Of a stretch of 64,000 nt of DNA, positions 55,001-63,521 are shown piece after piece. Source of the stretch: Ochrobactrum sp. BTU1 (GTDB taxonomy: Bacteria > Pseudomonadota > Alphaproteobacteria > Rhizobiales > Rhizobiaceae). Under the pieces are notes generated by a model. It was not told the origin of the DNA, ran no database searches, and worked only from the letters and a program-made list of their open reading frames with translations. A program made the position numbers and the translations under genes. The DNA is taken from positions 434,001 to 498,000 of the forward strand of contig CP076356.1 of the NCBI GenBank assembly GCA_018798825.1, in the 5' to 3' direction. Each line of letters begins with the position of its first letter. Position 1 is the first letter of the stretch.

Positions 55001-55384
55001 ATGAAGCGTCTGATCTTAACTGCGATTTTTACTGGTGTCACTTTAACGGCATCAATGGCTCAGCAGCCGACTCCTGAACAGATGGAAATGGCGTATAACG
55101 CTGCGCGAAACCAAGCTGGTGTCCTCAAGTACTGTGAGGAAAAAGGTCATATCGACGGCAGTGCGTCCGAGGTTCAAACCAAGTTGCTAGCTCTTGTACC
55201 GGCCCCTGCGGACGTTTCAAAAGGTGACGCGGCTGAAGAAGTCGGAAAGCAGGGCAAGGTCGCGGTCATGGGTATGGAACAAGACATCGCGACAGCCGCA
55301 AAAGCACAAGGCATTGACGAAGCTAAACTTTGCGAAACAATGGCAAGCGCACTTAAGCAGGCCGCAGCGAACCTTCCGCAATAA
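55001..55384 (+). CDS. Exported helical protein, ESAT-6-like pore-forming annotation group
   Basis: 127 residues from the ATG at 55001; an ATG at 54935 would add a non-signal tail. Signal peptide MKRLILTAIFTGVTLTAS ending at MAQ. The mature protein, PTPEQMEMAYNAARNQAGVL, KYCEEKGHID, DAAEEVGKQGKVAVMGMEQD, looks like the small rhizobial periplasmic proteins that databases label 'pore-forming ESAT-6 family'. The label is a remote-similarity name; pore formation is not established here. Two cysteines may pair. Followed by a terminator. Confidence 0.75.
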   Translation: MKRLILTAIFTGVTLTASMAQQPTPEQMEMAYNAARNQAGVLKYCEEKGHIDGSASEVQTKLLALVPAPADVSKGDAAEEVGKQGKVAVMGMEQDIATAAKAQGIDEAKLCETMASALKQAAANLPQ

Positions 55385-55420
55385 AACTTCTTCAAGCGCA
55401 TTTACTTTATCGATATTCTG

Positions 55421-55452
55421 CAGCCCGTTTAGCCGAAATGCTGTACGGGCTG
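55421..55452 (+). terminator. Rho-independent terminator
   Basis: CAGCCCGT (55421-55428) pairs with ACGGGCTG (55445-55452), followed by AAGCATTTTTGC with a T run. It ends the exported protein gene just upstream. Confidence 0.65.
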
Positions 55453-55471
55453 TAAGCATTTTTGCGCCTGA

Positions 55472-55633
55472 ATCCGCGGCGAACAGGCGACTTTGGTGCT
55501 CGCCGCTCGTGACAAAGCTAAGAAGTGCCTCGGTCGGAAAGCCCGTTCGGATCAACTTAAGCTGAAGGGCAAGCCAACAATAGATATTAAAGCGGGACGA
55601 GCGGCAAAGCTTTTGCTCATTCGCTACAGCTAA
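55472..55633 (+). pseudogene. Open fragment without start codon, possible relic
   Basis: 54 codons reading EQATLVLAARDKAKKCLGRK and GKPTIDIKAGRAAKLLLIRY before a stop. It has no start codon after the in-frame TGA. The lysine-rich pattern suggests a broken gene; no family recognised. Confidence 0.25.
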
Positions 55634-55746
55634 CTCACAGTATTAAGTCCGCAAAGGTGGGTAACATAACAAAAATGAATCCGTCGCAAACAATCGATTC
55701 ATAAAACTCGTTAGACCTGATTGGAGGATTGGTAGATCCTCCGATT

Positions 55747-55986
55747 ATGTCAAATTCAATGAATTTCTGCTTTCGAAAAATCGTTCCAGAAAGAAACATG
55801 AAGCGTTATTACTCAATCACGCTCACAAAGACGCTTTTTGACGAGTGGTGCATCGTTTGCATTTGGGGTCGATTGGGGGGTGGCGGACAAAGCCGCCAAT
55901 ACACCTTCAAATTTGAGCATGAGGCACGCTTCCTACTCGAAAGGCTCGTCAAACGGCGCTACACGCGCCAATATCATCTGGCATGA
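55747..55986 (+). CDS. WGR-domain protein
   Basis: 79 residues from the ATG at 55747 (a TTG at 55729 and an ATG at 55759 are alternatives). MKRYYSITLTKTLFDEWCIV, CIWGRLGGGGQSRQYTFKFE and LVKRRYTRQYHL are the whole WGR domain, with the name-giving W-G-R. In bacteria, stand-alone WGR proteins and those fused to MolR or ligase domains bind nucleic acids. Function of such small ones is unknown. The following gene is convergent. Confidence 0.75.
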   Translation: MSNSMNFCFRKIVPERNMKRYYSITLTKTLFDEWCIVCIWGRLGGGGQSRQYTFKFEHEARFLLERLVKRRYTRQYHLA

Positions 55987-56033
55987 CTGAGTGTTAGTCA
56001 AAAGCGCATCCATTGATCTCATCGAGCAACAAT

Positions 56034-56411
56034 TTAGCACGTCCATGAGTGGTGCTTTCTGAATACCCACCCAGTGAGCAATAAAGCGATAATTATCGCT
56101 AATGTGACCATTCCGACAGCGCCGTCGGAAGAAGAAAGAAACCATGTGAGCGCAGGGTGGTCACTCGTGGTGGTTTGATCAAACATATACCAGCGATTAG
56201 TGTTGCGCCCTCCGCTTCCTGAGCGAACAACTGAGCCGCCAATGAGGGCTGCCAGCCAGGGCCGTATGAGAGCGTTGAGAATGACGCAAAATATTAACGG
56301 GAAAATGACAACAAGCTTGTTAAAGGACGGACGCAGCTTCTTCGCCTTTGACCAGACTGAATGTGCGACTGCTGTTAATTGCTGGTGCGATTGCTTCATT
56401 TTAACGACCAT
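56034..56411 (-). CDS. Small membrane protein (two TM segments)
   Basis: 125 residues. First TM LVVIFPLIFCVILNALIRPW near residue 33, second MVTLAIIIALLLTGWVF near the C-terminus; the loop between is polar with Gly-Ser-rich GGSVVRSGSGGRN. No family recognised. The start overlaps the 3' end of the next gene upstream by 11 bases, suggesting an operon of two small membrane proteins. Confidence 0.5.
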   Translation of the reverse strand: MVVKMKQSHQQLTAVAHSVWSKAKKLRPSFNKLVVIFPLIFCVILNALIRPWLAALIGGSVVRSGSGGRNTNRWYMFDQTTTSDHPALTWFLSSSDGAVGMVTLAIIIALLLTGWVFRKHHSWTC

Positions 56412-56583
56412 CGACCTTTAAAGGGATCACACACTCTACAACCTTGCCTGGACCATTGACGCTTCGAACGCTTCCGCCCAGCCGATGGCAATCTGAATAG
56501 GGCCACAACGACAAAGGCAATACCGAACCGATCAGCCAACCCACGAATAGTGGGGCAACCAATAATGAAACTCTCTTGATCAT
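56401..56583 (-). CDS. Small exported or membrane protein
   Basis: 60 residues. MIKRVSLLVAPLFVGWLIGS is a signal-anchor or signal peptide, followed by about 35 polar residues with two cysteines (SDCHRL, VVECVI). No ribosome site is obvious. It overlaps the start of the following membrane protein gene by 11 bases. Unknown function. Confidence 0.4.
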   Translation of the reverse strand: MIKRVSLLVAPLFVGWLIGSVLPLSLWPYSDCHRLGGSVRSVNGPGKVVECVIPLKVDGR

Positions 56584-56798
56584 ATTGAGATGATAGACCG
56601 CGGAAGAACAAGCTGCAGCTATTTTTTTGCTTTCTTGTAATGCTGGTTTTGCTATTTACCAAGCCGTCCCGGCAAAGCCTGTTGGCTCAATTCTCTCTGA
56701 GAGTTTGGCTTCTAAAGCCTCCACATTTGCATTTGAGAGGGCGTTGACTTTTGTCAGTATCGATGACTATTGTCAAAACACTTAACGAAAGAGCCTCA

Positions 56799-57779
56799 AT
56801 GCCTGTCCGACCGAATGATCAGATCATCCACAAGGCCGCCTGGCTTTATTACACACACGGGCTGCGGCAAGACGAAGTGGCCCAGCGCCTTGAAATATCC
56901 CGTGCGTCGATTGCGATGTATCTTCGTAAGGCACGCGATATGGGAATTGTCACGATTTCGACCTCGTCGGAGTTGTTTTCCGACGACGTCCTGGCGCGAG
57001 AACTGGAAGATGCGACAGGCCTGACCACCGCTTGGCTCGTGCCAGAAGATCGTCAAGCTATGGATCCAACGGCTGAAATGCCTGTCGTGGCTGCGGCCGT
57101 TTTCCTAGAACTCCTCAATAAGGGCGACAGGGTAGGGGTGGCATGGGGCCGAACGGTCTACCACATTGCCGATGTCATGCCTTTCGCGGATCTTAGTGGT
57201 GTTACAGTTGTTCAGCTTTGCGGAAATCTCGGCGCACCTTATTCTTACCGCCCTGACCAATGCACCACAGAAATTGCGCGTCGGCTCAATGCGGAAGGTC
57301 TGAATTTTTATGCGCCGCTTGTACTTTCATCAGAGCGCTTAGCCGATGAATTGCGAAGTGAACCGGTTATCAAGGAGCAACTCGCGGCAATATCGGATTG
57401 TAATCTGGCGCTATTTTCCGTCGGTGGGATCGAAGACGACAGTCATCTCGTCAAATGTGGCGCGCTTTCTGCTGACGACATGCAGGCTATGGGAAAGAAA
57501 GGCGCGGCAGGAGTCATCGCCGGCCAGCTGATTGATCAGGATGGTAATTGGCTGGATTGCAATCATAACCGACGCTGCATTTCTGCCGACCTCGACTCCA
57601 TACGTGCAATTAAAAAGCGCATGCTCGTCGTGCAAGAAGACAACAAATTTGAACCGCTCGTGGCCGCGTTGAAGGGCCGATTTGCCTCGCACTTGGTGAT
57701 CACGACCTCTATGGCGCGTCGTATTCTGGAACGCTGGAGCAAGGATGGCGTGGACAAAGGTGCCTCAAGGGAGGGTTGA
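56799..57779 (+). CDS. SorC-family sugar-binding transcriptional regulator
   Basis: 326 residues from the ATG at 56799, six bases after AAGAG; ATG 56763 and TTG 56751 are in frame but give an unusual lead sequence. N-terminal HTH: HKAAWLYYTHGLRQDEVAQRL and LEISRASIAMYLRKARDMGI. The C-terminal sugar-phosphate-sensing domain has VGVAWGRTVYHIADV, VVQLCGNLG, NFYAPLVLSS, LALFSVGGIED, GAAGVIAGQLID and the CISADLDSIRAIKK block. This subgroup (DeoR/SorC, EryD-like) represses pentitol or sugar catabolism. Its presumed target operon downstream is destroyed by a Tn3-family element. Confidence 0.87.
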   Translation: MPVRPNDQIIHKAAWLYYTHGLRQDEVAQRLEISRASIAMYLRKARDMGIVTISTSSELFSDDVLARELEDATGLTTAWLVPEDRQAMDPTAEMPVVAAAVFLELLNKGDRVGVAWGRTVYHIADVMPFADLSGVTVVQLCGNLGAPYSYRPDQCTTEIARRLNAEGLNFYAPLVLSSERLADELRSEPVIKEQLAAISDCNLALFSVGGIEDDSHLVKCGALSADDMQAMGKKGAAGVIAGQLIDQDGNWLDCNHNRRCISADLDSIRAIKKRMLVVQEDNKFEPLVAALKGRFASHLVITTSMARRILERWSKDGVDKGASREG

Positions 57780-58125
57780 GCTGGCAATCTCTTGGTCCGG
57801 GATGCGGTCGGGCCAGTTTATTGAGACGCTAGCCAAGAATGGAAAATCTCTGGTGCGATGGCGAGACGGAAATTCTTCTCCGAAGATGCAAAAGAAAATG
57901 AGTGTTAGCCGCGATCTCGCGCTGCTGTGAAACCAGCGTGGGATTTCCCAACCAAGCGATAGACGATGCGCTGCCTCGCCAGAATGTTGAATTGAACTTC
58001 ATTGCCGATCCGGCTGCTGCATCGAACAGTGTTGTTGTGCAACGCTTCCAAGCAGACGTTCAATCCCGGCGCTAAGTTCGCTTCCTACGGCGTGCCTGAC
58101 GCCGCAATGCTCTTTCGCTCAAGTT
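57780..58125 (+). pseudogene. Decayed gene relics, possibly FGGY-family sugar kinase
   Basis: Between the SorC regulator and the transposon end. Frame pieces read ASNSVVVQRFQADVQ and, in another frame, FNPGAKFASYGVPDAAMLFR. The first resembles the LMQFQADILG stretch of FGGY kinases, the second their C-terminal tail. Frames are broken by several stops, and the second is cut by the inverted repeat at 58126. Weak, by-eye reading; a kinase would fit the sugar regulator upstream. Confidence 0.25.
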
Positions 58126-58173
58126 GGGGGCGGAACAAGATTAGTTCAAAATCGTACGTTTAGGTCAAACGAA
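58126..58173 (+). repeat. Left terminal inverted repeat of Tn3-family element
   Basis: Starts GGGG as Tn3-family ends do. Matches the right end at 59942-59989 (about 45/48). Confidence 0.75.
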
Positions 58174-58182
58174 CAATGCACT

Positions 58183-59943
58183 TCACGCGGCACGTAGCAT
58201 TCGGCCGGTGCGCCGCAACGGCCTGAAGCCGTCTGTCATTTGCTGTTCTGCATCCCAAGAATAGATCCCGGTGAGGTTTATGTGTTCCCAACTGAGTGGC
58301 GAGACATGTTTCAATAACTCGTCTGGAATATTCCGGCCTTGTTGCCGCAAATGTGCAGTGGCGCGACTAAGATAGACGGTATTCCAGTAAACAATAGCAC
58401 TGACGACCAGATTGAGGCCGGAGGCCCGGAATGCCTGGCTGTCGTAGGAGCGATCACGGATTTCACCCCGCTCGTGGAAGAAGACGGCGCGTTTCAGCTT
58501 GTGGGCAGCTTCGCCCTTGTTGAGACCAGCCTGACAACGTCGGCGCAGCGCCGAGCTGGAATACCACTCGATCATGAACAGTGTGCGCTCAATACGGCCA
58601 AGTTCACGCAAAGCTTTTGCGAGTTCGCTGGATTTCGAGGAAGCAGAGAACCTTTTCAGGATTGTTGATGGCGCAACTGTGCCTGTTGTGATCGATGCGG
58701 CCAGACGTAGAAGGTCATCCCAATGTTCGAGAATGAGCGCGGTATTGATCTGTGCGCCGATATGGCTGTCCAGCGCCGGATAGGCGTCGGCTTTCTCGAA
58801 TGTGTGCAATTTCCGGTCCTTGATGTTTCGAAGTCGCGGCGCAAAACGCTTGCCGATCAGGGCGAAGAGCGCAAAGACATGATCGCTCGCGCCACCGGTA
58901 TCGGTAAAGTGCTCCTCGATCTCCAGAATCGTGTCGTGATCGAACAGACCATCGAGGACATAGACGGCCTCGCTCTCAGTTGGGCTGATTGGCAATATGC
59001 CGAAGTATCCGTACTGATCTGAGAGATGGCTGTAGAATTTCGAGCCCGGCTCACTGCCGTAATGCAGATTGATGTCACCACGTTTTGCAGCCCGGTCGCT
59101 GGCACGGAAGAACTGTCCATCGGACGAGGCAGTCGTTCCATCTCCCCAAAGCAGCGAATGCGGATGGCGCGCATGAGCGTCTGTTACACAGGCCTGCGCG
59201 GCCCTGTAGGTTTCGGATCGGGCGTGAAAGGTGCGCATCCATCCGATCTGGTGGGCACTGATCCCCTTCGACGCTCCTGCCATGCGTTTTGGTCCCAGAT
59301 TTATGCCGTCCGCCAGAACGCCGGCGAGCATAGCGGAGATGTTTTGCGGAGCATCTCCCGTCCGGACATGCGTGAACTGGTCGGCAAATCCGGTCCAGTC
59401 ATGTATTTCCCTGAGAAGGTCGGGCACTTCGATCAGCGGATACATTTCGCTGATTTCGACGTTCAGTTCATCGGCTGCAGCGGGAATATCGCTCGCACGT
59501 GGCGTCACGATCAGTGTTCCGGCATCCAGCCTGACGCCATCGAGCTTTCCATTGCGAGCGCGATAAACCAGGCGCTTGAGATTAAAGTCCATCATCTGCC
59601 TGACTTCCGCAAGCCATGCAGCACCATCGCCCTGAACTCCAAGACCGAGTTTGCCTTCATCTTTCATGGCGACAAAAGCAGGCTTAGGCATGAGATGTTC
59701 GTCAATCGGCCGGAACGATCGTCTACCATCAACCCAGACATCCCCCGAGCGTAGCCGATCGCGCAAATGGGCCAGAGTTGCAATTTCGTAAAGCCGCCGA
59801 TCCGGCTTTCCGCAATCAAAGATGAGCTTTTTCTCCGACGAACCGAGATGACCGACCGGCACGCGATCAGGCAGAACGCGCTTCCCTTCCGCATAAAGCC
59901 CTCTGGCAACGTTTGAAGTCAGCAGAATAGCGTGTTCCTTATT
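58183..59943 (-). pseudogene. tnpA: Tn3-family transposase TnpA, N-terminally truncated
   Basis: The open frame begins directly at the right inverted repeat and encodes about 585 residues, versus about 990 for TnpA, so the N-terminal DNA-binding 400 residues are gone. Conserved C-terminal blocks are present: [37 protein letters not shown] (first catalytic Asp region), [38 protein letters not shown] (second Asp), [22 protein letters not shown] (catalytic Glu end), [24 protein letters not shown] at 59862 is the first conventional start. Probably inactive because it lacks the end-binding domain. 'tnpA' names the family. Confidence 0.85.
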
Positions 59944-59989
59944 CGTTCGACCTAAACGTACGATTTTGAACTAATCTTGTTACGACCCC
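59942..59989 (-). repeat. Right terminal inverted repeat of Tn3-family element
   Basis: Reverse complement of the left end apart from about three bases. The truncated transposase frame runs straight out of it. Confidence 0.75.
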
Positions 59990-60197
59990 TCTTTGTCCGC
60001 ATAATTTACGAGTTGATGCCAATCTGACATTGTATGCCTCAAGCATATTTCCCCGATATATAATTAATATGCTGGCTAAATATTAGGTATTAATATTTGC
60101 AGTGCCATCAAGTATTAATCACGTATTGGTAAGCATGACTTGATCAATAATAGAGGATCTTTACCATACGCTGACCTAAGTAGTGGGGATATAATTG

Positions 60198-60938
60198 ATG
60201 GGCTTCAGAATATTGGCTATGCTGTTTGGTTTGAGCGTGATCGGTACATATGATGCTGTTGCGGATGAGCATTATCCGTGCAAGCCTGCACCGGATATCA
60301 ACAAGGCCTGGTACAAGATCCAGAAAATGGACAAGACCTATAAGGTCCGGCGTTACCTTGGTCCGCATACATTGGATATCCCTTACGGTTACTTCACGGG
60401 TCGGCAGACACCAGAGGAAGTGAACTGCTATCCAAAAATGAGCAGTCTCGAATTCGCCTTCTGGCTACCCGATTTGCGGTCACCACAAAAAGACATGTGG
60501 TATGACGCGAACTTTCGACCAAGGGAGGAAGGGCGCGAAGCGCCTGGGCCGCATGACTATGTGGTCAATGTACTCAGTCTGAGCTTTATCGATACGGCTA
60601 AGGGTAAGTCAGAAACCCCTTCGAAGGGGTTTTCAAACATCGTTGCCTTATTTGACAAGCCGTTTCGTATCGAAAGAAAATACGATCTCCTCCATGTCTT
60701 ACCCGAAGAGAATGCAAGCGCTTTCGACTATTATGCCGATCTTTCTCAACCCGATTACAAAATCTTTCTGAGCTGCTCTTCTCCCCAAGAGGTCGAGAAT
60801 CCCAGTTGTAAGGCACACCTCTACCTTACCGATAGGCAGTTGGAGGCGTTGCTCTTAATGCCTGTCGATGCGTTACCCGAATGGCAGAAGGTCAAAGACA
60901 GCGTTCGCTCATTGGTCGAACAATGGCGGGTCAAGTAA
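60198..60938 (+). CDS. Exported hypothetical protein in transposon cargo
   Basis: 246 residues from the ATG at 60198 (TTG at 60195 is adjacent). GGGGAT precedes it. Signal peptide MGFRILAMLFGLSVIG, cleavage near DAVA. Mature protein of about 225 residues with cysteines in HYPCKPAP, EVNCYPKM, LSCSSPQEV and NPSCKAHLY, which could form two disulfides. No family recognised. Position directly before the chimeric ORF suggests a partner such as an immunity or chaperone-like periplasmic protein. Confidence 0.6.
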   Translation: MGFRILAMLFGLSVIGTYDAVADEHYPCKPAPDINKAWYKIQKMDKTYKVRRYLGPHTLDIPYGYFTGRQTPEEVNCYPKMSSLEFAFWLPDLRSPQKDMWYDANFRPREEGREAPGPHDYVVNVLSLSFIDTAKGKSETPSKGFSNIVALFDKPFRIERKYDLLHVLPEENASAFDYYADLSQPDYKIFLSCSSPQEVENPSCKAHLYLTDRQLEALLLMPVDALPEWQKVKDSVRSLVEQWRVK

Positions 60939-60990
60939 TAATATTACGCATTCTCGATTTATTGAATTTTGAGCACGGAGTAGTTTTTAT

Positions 60991-62250
60991 ATGTCTGGCG
61001 AATTCCAACTCAATCCTGAGCAGCTTAGAAAGCTTAAAGAAATCACGAATGAAGGCACAGGGAACTTTGCGGACGGATATGATTATATGCGCCAGCAAAT
61101 CCAGTCCTTCCTTGACTCACCTGAAAATGCACACGCATCAGATAGACAGGCTTTAGAGAATACCAATTATTGGCTGGAGAAGGCTGCGGAAATCAACCGT
61201 AATGATCCTAACAGTGAGGCTAATCTGTTCATTCGCGATATCACGAGCAGTGGGCTATTGTTTGACGGCAAAAATGCAGATCCAAGCAGAGTACAGGAAA
61301 ACTCGGATCTAATAGCCACTAAAGTTCTTCAGGACGTACTGAATAATAACCGTGTACCTGGGGTAGGTGACTTGCTGAGCAAAGATGTTAACACAGCGTT
61401 GAGTGATGGCAGTCAAACGCTGGCTGGTTGGGGTGGAGCATTTTATTACTGGGATATGCCAATGTCGGGCAAGCCCGGTGATACGGTGGGTAGGCGAATA
61501 ATGCAAAACCCTATCGAATATGAGAAATTTCTTGCCTTAACCACGAAGGCTGCGATGGATACCATGACGCGCCTCGGGGCGGCACTAGACGTAGCGACCA
61601 GTGAAGGCATCAAACTGTTGGACGCTACTATTGCTGACTATTCGACACGATTATCGGAAGCCGAGCGTCGCGTTGACGAATTGGAACAGCAGTTCATTAA
61701 AGCTCAAAAACGTCGTCAGGCGATGAAAATCGAAAGTCCAATTGATGGTATCGTGCAACTGTCATCCATTACCACAGTGGGCCAGGTTGTAACTGCTGGA
61801 GCTGAACTGATGCGCGTCGTGCCGAAGAATAATCAGATCGAAATCGAAGCCTATCTGCCAAATCGTGATGCAGGTTTTGTGAAGGCCGGGCAGCATGCTG
61901 TTATCAAGATTGAGGCTTATCCTTTTACACGCTTTGGCGTAATCGAAGGCACAGTGACCAACGTCGCAACTGATGCAATTCCAGAACCGGACGCGCAGCA
62001 ACTTGAATCAACCGCTGCGCGCGAACCTCAGTCTTTTGTTCCGACAGGCAATGTTCAGCGCATGCAGAACTTGGTGTTTCCGATCACCGTCATTCCCGAT
62101 CAGACAACAATCGCGGTCAATGGGCGGCCAATGCCATTGACACCTGGCATGGCCGTCACCGTTGAAGTGAAAACAGGCAAGCGCCGTATCCTCGAATATC
62201 TCTTCTCACCGCTCGTAGAGATCACATCGCAAGCCATGCATGAATTTTAG
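60991..62250 (+). CDS. Chimeric ORF: unknown N-terminal region fused to HlyD-type adaptor C-terminus
   Basis: 419 residues without a signal or TM segment. Residues 1 to about 195 (MSGEFQLNPEQLRKLKEITN to EYEKFLALTTKAAMDTMTRL) are soluble and unlike HlyD. From about 205, the helix SEGIKLLDATIADYSTRLSE, then the lipoyl-like ESPIDGIVQLSSITTVGQVV and the beta-barrel DAGFVKAGQHAVIKIEAYPFTRFGVIEGTV, match the C-terminal half of type I secretion membrane-fusion proteins. The N-terminal membrane anchor and first hairpin half of HlyD are missing, so it cannot work as a normal adaptor. Most likely an in-frame deletion joined a toxin-like gene to hlyD. Confidence 0.75.
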   Translation: MSGEFQLNPEQLRKLKEITNEGTGNFADGYDYMRQQIQSFLDSPENAHASDRQALENTNYWLEKAAEINRNDPNSEANLFIRDITSSGLLFDGKNADPSRVQENSDLIATKVLQDVLNNNRVPGVGDLLSKDVNTALSDGSQTLAGWGGAFYYWDMPMSGKPGDTVGRRIMQNPIEYEKFLALTTKAAMDTMTRLGAALDVATSEGIKLLDATIADYSTRLSEAERRVDELEQQFIKAQKRRQAMKIESPIDGIVQLSSITTVGQVVTAGAELMRVVPKNNQIEIEAYLPNRDAGFVKAGQHAVIKIEAYPFTRFGVIEGTVTNVATDAIPEPDAQQLESTAAREPQSFVPTGNVQRMQNLVFPITVIPDQTTIAVNGRPMPLTPGMAVTVEVKTGKRRILEYLFSPLVEITSQAMHEF

Positions 62251-62307
62251 AGATACGATTCATTTTTCAATTGAACAAAATTATAATCTAATTCGCGAGG
62301 GATAATC

Positions 62308-62799
62308 ATGCTGATAGGCAATCTAATAAGAACAGTTATGTTTTTGTTTATAGTTATTACGGCTCAAACCGTCAAAGCTAGCGAGCTAAATGAGTTAGAC
62401 CTTAAAATTGTTGATGTCGTAAATCGCTATTCAGCTGCTACGAAAGCTGTCAAACTTTGCGGTCGATATATTTTCAACAATAAAGCTCAGGAAAAAATAT
62501 TCATAAGTAATAGTAATTTGTCAAAGATTTATGCTTCACGCATCTTTCTGAAGCAATTCCCAACATCGTCCCAAAGTGCGCTTACCGTAAAAGCCGAAGA
62601 AATGGATAGGAAATTAGAAACAGCAATCAATCGCTTTTATACTGAGGAGGGCTGTTCACACAGACTTATTAAAAAATTCATTGAATGGTTCGATAACTTG
62701 CGGCAGGCACCTCTAGCCCCTTATCCAAAGCCAGATATTTCGGATAAAGAATTCGAGGAGATGGGAATGCGGTGGATAATTTTGAACGATCAATTGTGA
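62308..62799 (+). CDS. Exported hypothetical protein in transposon cargo
   Basis: 163 residues, ribosome site GAGGG 8 bases before the ATG. Signal peptide MLIGNLIRTVMFLFIVITAQ, cleavage near VKAS. Mature part mainly helical, with two cysteines (AVKLCGRY, EEGCSHRL). Low GC compared with the rest of the window. It follows the chimeric ORF by 57 bases. Unknown function; immunity protein or periplasmic helper is conjecture. Confidence 0.6.
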   Translation: MLIGNLIRTVMFLFIVITAQTVKASELNELDLKIVDVVNRYSAATKAVKLCGRYIFNNKAQEKIFISNSNLSKIYASRIFLKQFPTSSQSALTVKAEEMDRKLETAINRFYTEEGCSHRLIKKFIEWFDNLRQAPLAPYPKPDISDKEFEEMGMRWIILNDQL

Positions 62800-63227
62800 C
62801 TGATGATTGCGAAATTGACAACTTAAGGGGCGGTTCAGGCTTATAGCGTAGAGTCCTACCGCATAAACAATACGAAACTGGATTTTATTGCTGCGGCTGG
62901 CGTATTCTTGCCTGAACATGATGATCACCCCATTTCCACTCGGGTTTTTCCCATTTAGGAACACCAAGCATCACGCTGGCAAGGGCTTCGTTAAAATCCA
63001 TGAGTTTGTGAAAAGCACCACGGCCGAAGTGAAGCTGGGGGCGGTCCATCGGATATTTGTCTTTGGAATCCAGCACAACCCACAGCGGTAATATTTCGGG
63101 ACAACCACCCAAAAAATAACCATCGGTTCAGCTCGCCATCTCCAGCACCGTGCACAGGTTACATCAGTTGACCACCCTCGTGAAACCGGGGTAATTTAAA
63201 TGCGTCCGGAAAACCTAAATCGCTCAT
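62800..63227. other. Region downstream of the cargo genes
   Basis: A minus-strand frame (62885-63049 or to 63112) encodes up to 75 residues with MDRPQLHFGRGAFHKLMDFN near its start. It has no ribosome site and no recognised family. I leave it uncalled. Confidence 0.3.
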
Positions 63228-63265
63228 GAGAGCGTACGATTTTCTGCAAATCTTGTTCCGACCCC
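63228..63265 (-). repeat. Third Tn3-family terminal inverted repeat
   Basis: Reverse complement begins GGGGTCGGAACAAGATTTGC and continues AGAAAATCGTACG. It shares GGGGxCGGAACAAGATT and AAAATCGTACG with the element at 58126 but differs between them. Outward end faces right, so with the left repeat at 58126 it could bound a larger element carrying the cargo genes. Confidence 0.65.
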
Positions 63266-63271
63266 AGTTAG

Positions 63272-63448
63272 TATGCTTTGGAATACGGCACAGAAAACAT
63301 CCGCGTCAATGCTGTCATGGCAGATCATATCCGTTCGGGCTTACACAGCGATGATATAATTGTCAATTGGGCAGCAGCTCGGGGTCTATCTGTGAAGGAA
63401 TACTTGGCGGATTTATTTGGGGGCAATATTGCGGTTACAAGACGCTGA
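63272..63448 (+). pseudogene. C-terminal relic of a short-chain dehydrogenase (RhaD-like bifunctional enzyme)
   Basis: A frame of 58 codons starting at the transposon edge reads ALEYGTENIRVNAVMADHIR, SGLHSDDIIVNWAAARGLSV, KEYLADLF then GGNIAVTRR. It matches the SDR C-terminal half of the bifunctional rhamnulose-phosphate aldolase/dehydrogenase type (NIRVNxVxADxIRSGL). The usual stretch between KEY and GGN is missing, so an internal deletion has occurred as well as loss of the front. It fits a sugar locus disrupted by the element. Confidence 0.5.
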
Positions 63449-63474
63449 TTGTTGGGTCGGATCTCTTGTAAGCT

Positions 63475-63501
63475 AAAAAGGGCGGCCCACTGGTCGCCCT
63501 T
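63475..63501 (-). terminator. Rho-independent terminator of the sugar-binding protein gene
   Basis: On the minus strand AGGGCG pairs with CGCCCT (63479-63484 and 63495-63500) and is followed by TTTTT. It lies 21 bases beyond the stop at 63522. Confidence 0.7.
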
Positions 63502-63521
63502 CTTCAATTTGTTATGCTACG

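Larger units (their letters stand above)
58126..59989. mobile_element. Deleted Tn3-family transposable element
   Basis: Bounded by 48-base inverted repeats: 58126-58173 begins GGGGGCGGAACAAGATTAGT and 59942-59989 is its reverse complement ending ACGACCCC, matching at about 45 of 48 positions by eye. The only gene inside is the C-terminal part of a transposase, so the element is an internal deletion derivative and cannot move by itself. The flanking 5-mers (AAGTT left, TCTTT right) do not form a target duplication, suggesting later rearrangement. Confidence 0.8.

Noticed and set aside
59026..59754. 242-codon plus-strand frame inside the Tn3 element
   Set aside because: Antisense to the conserved transposase catalytic region; no recognisable motif.
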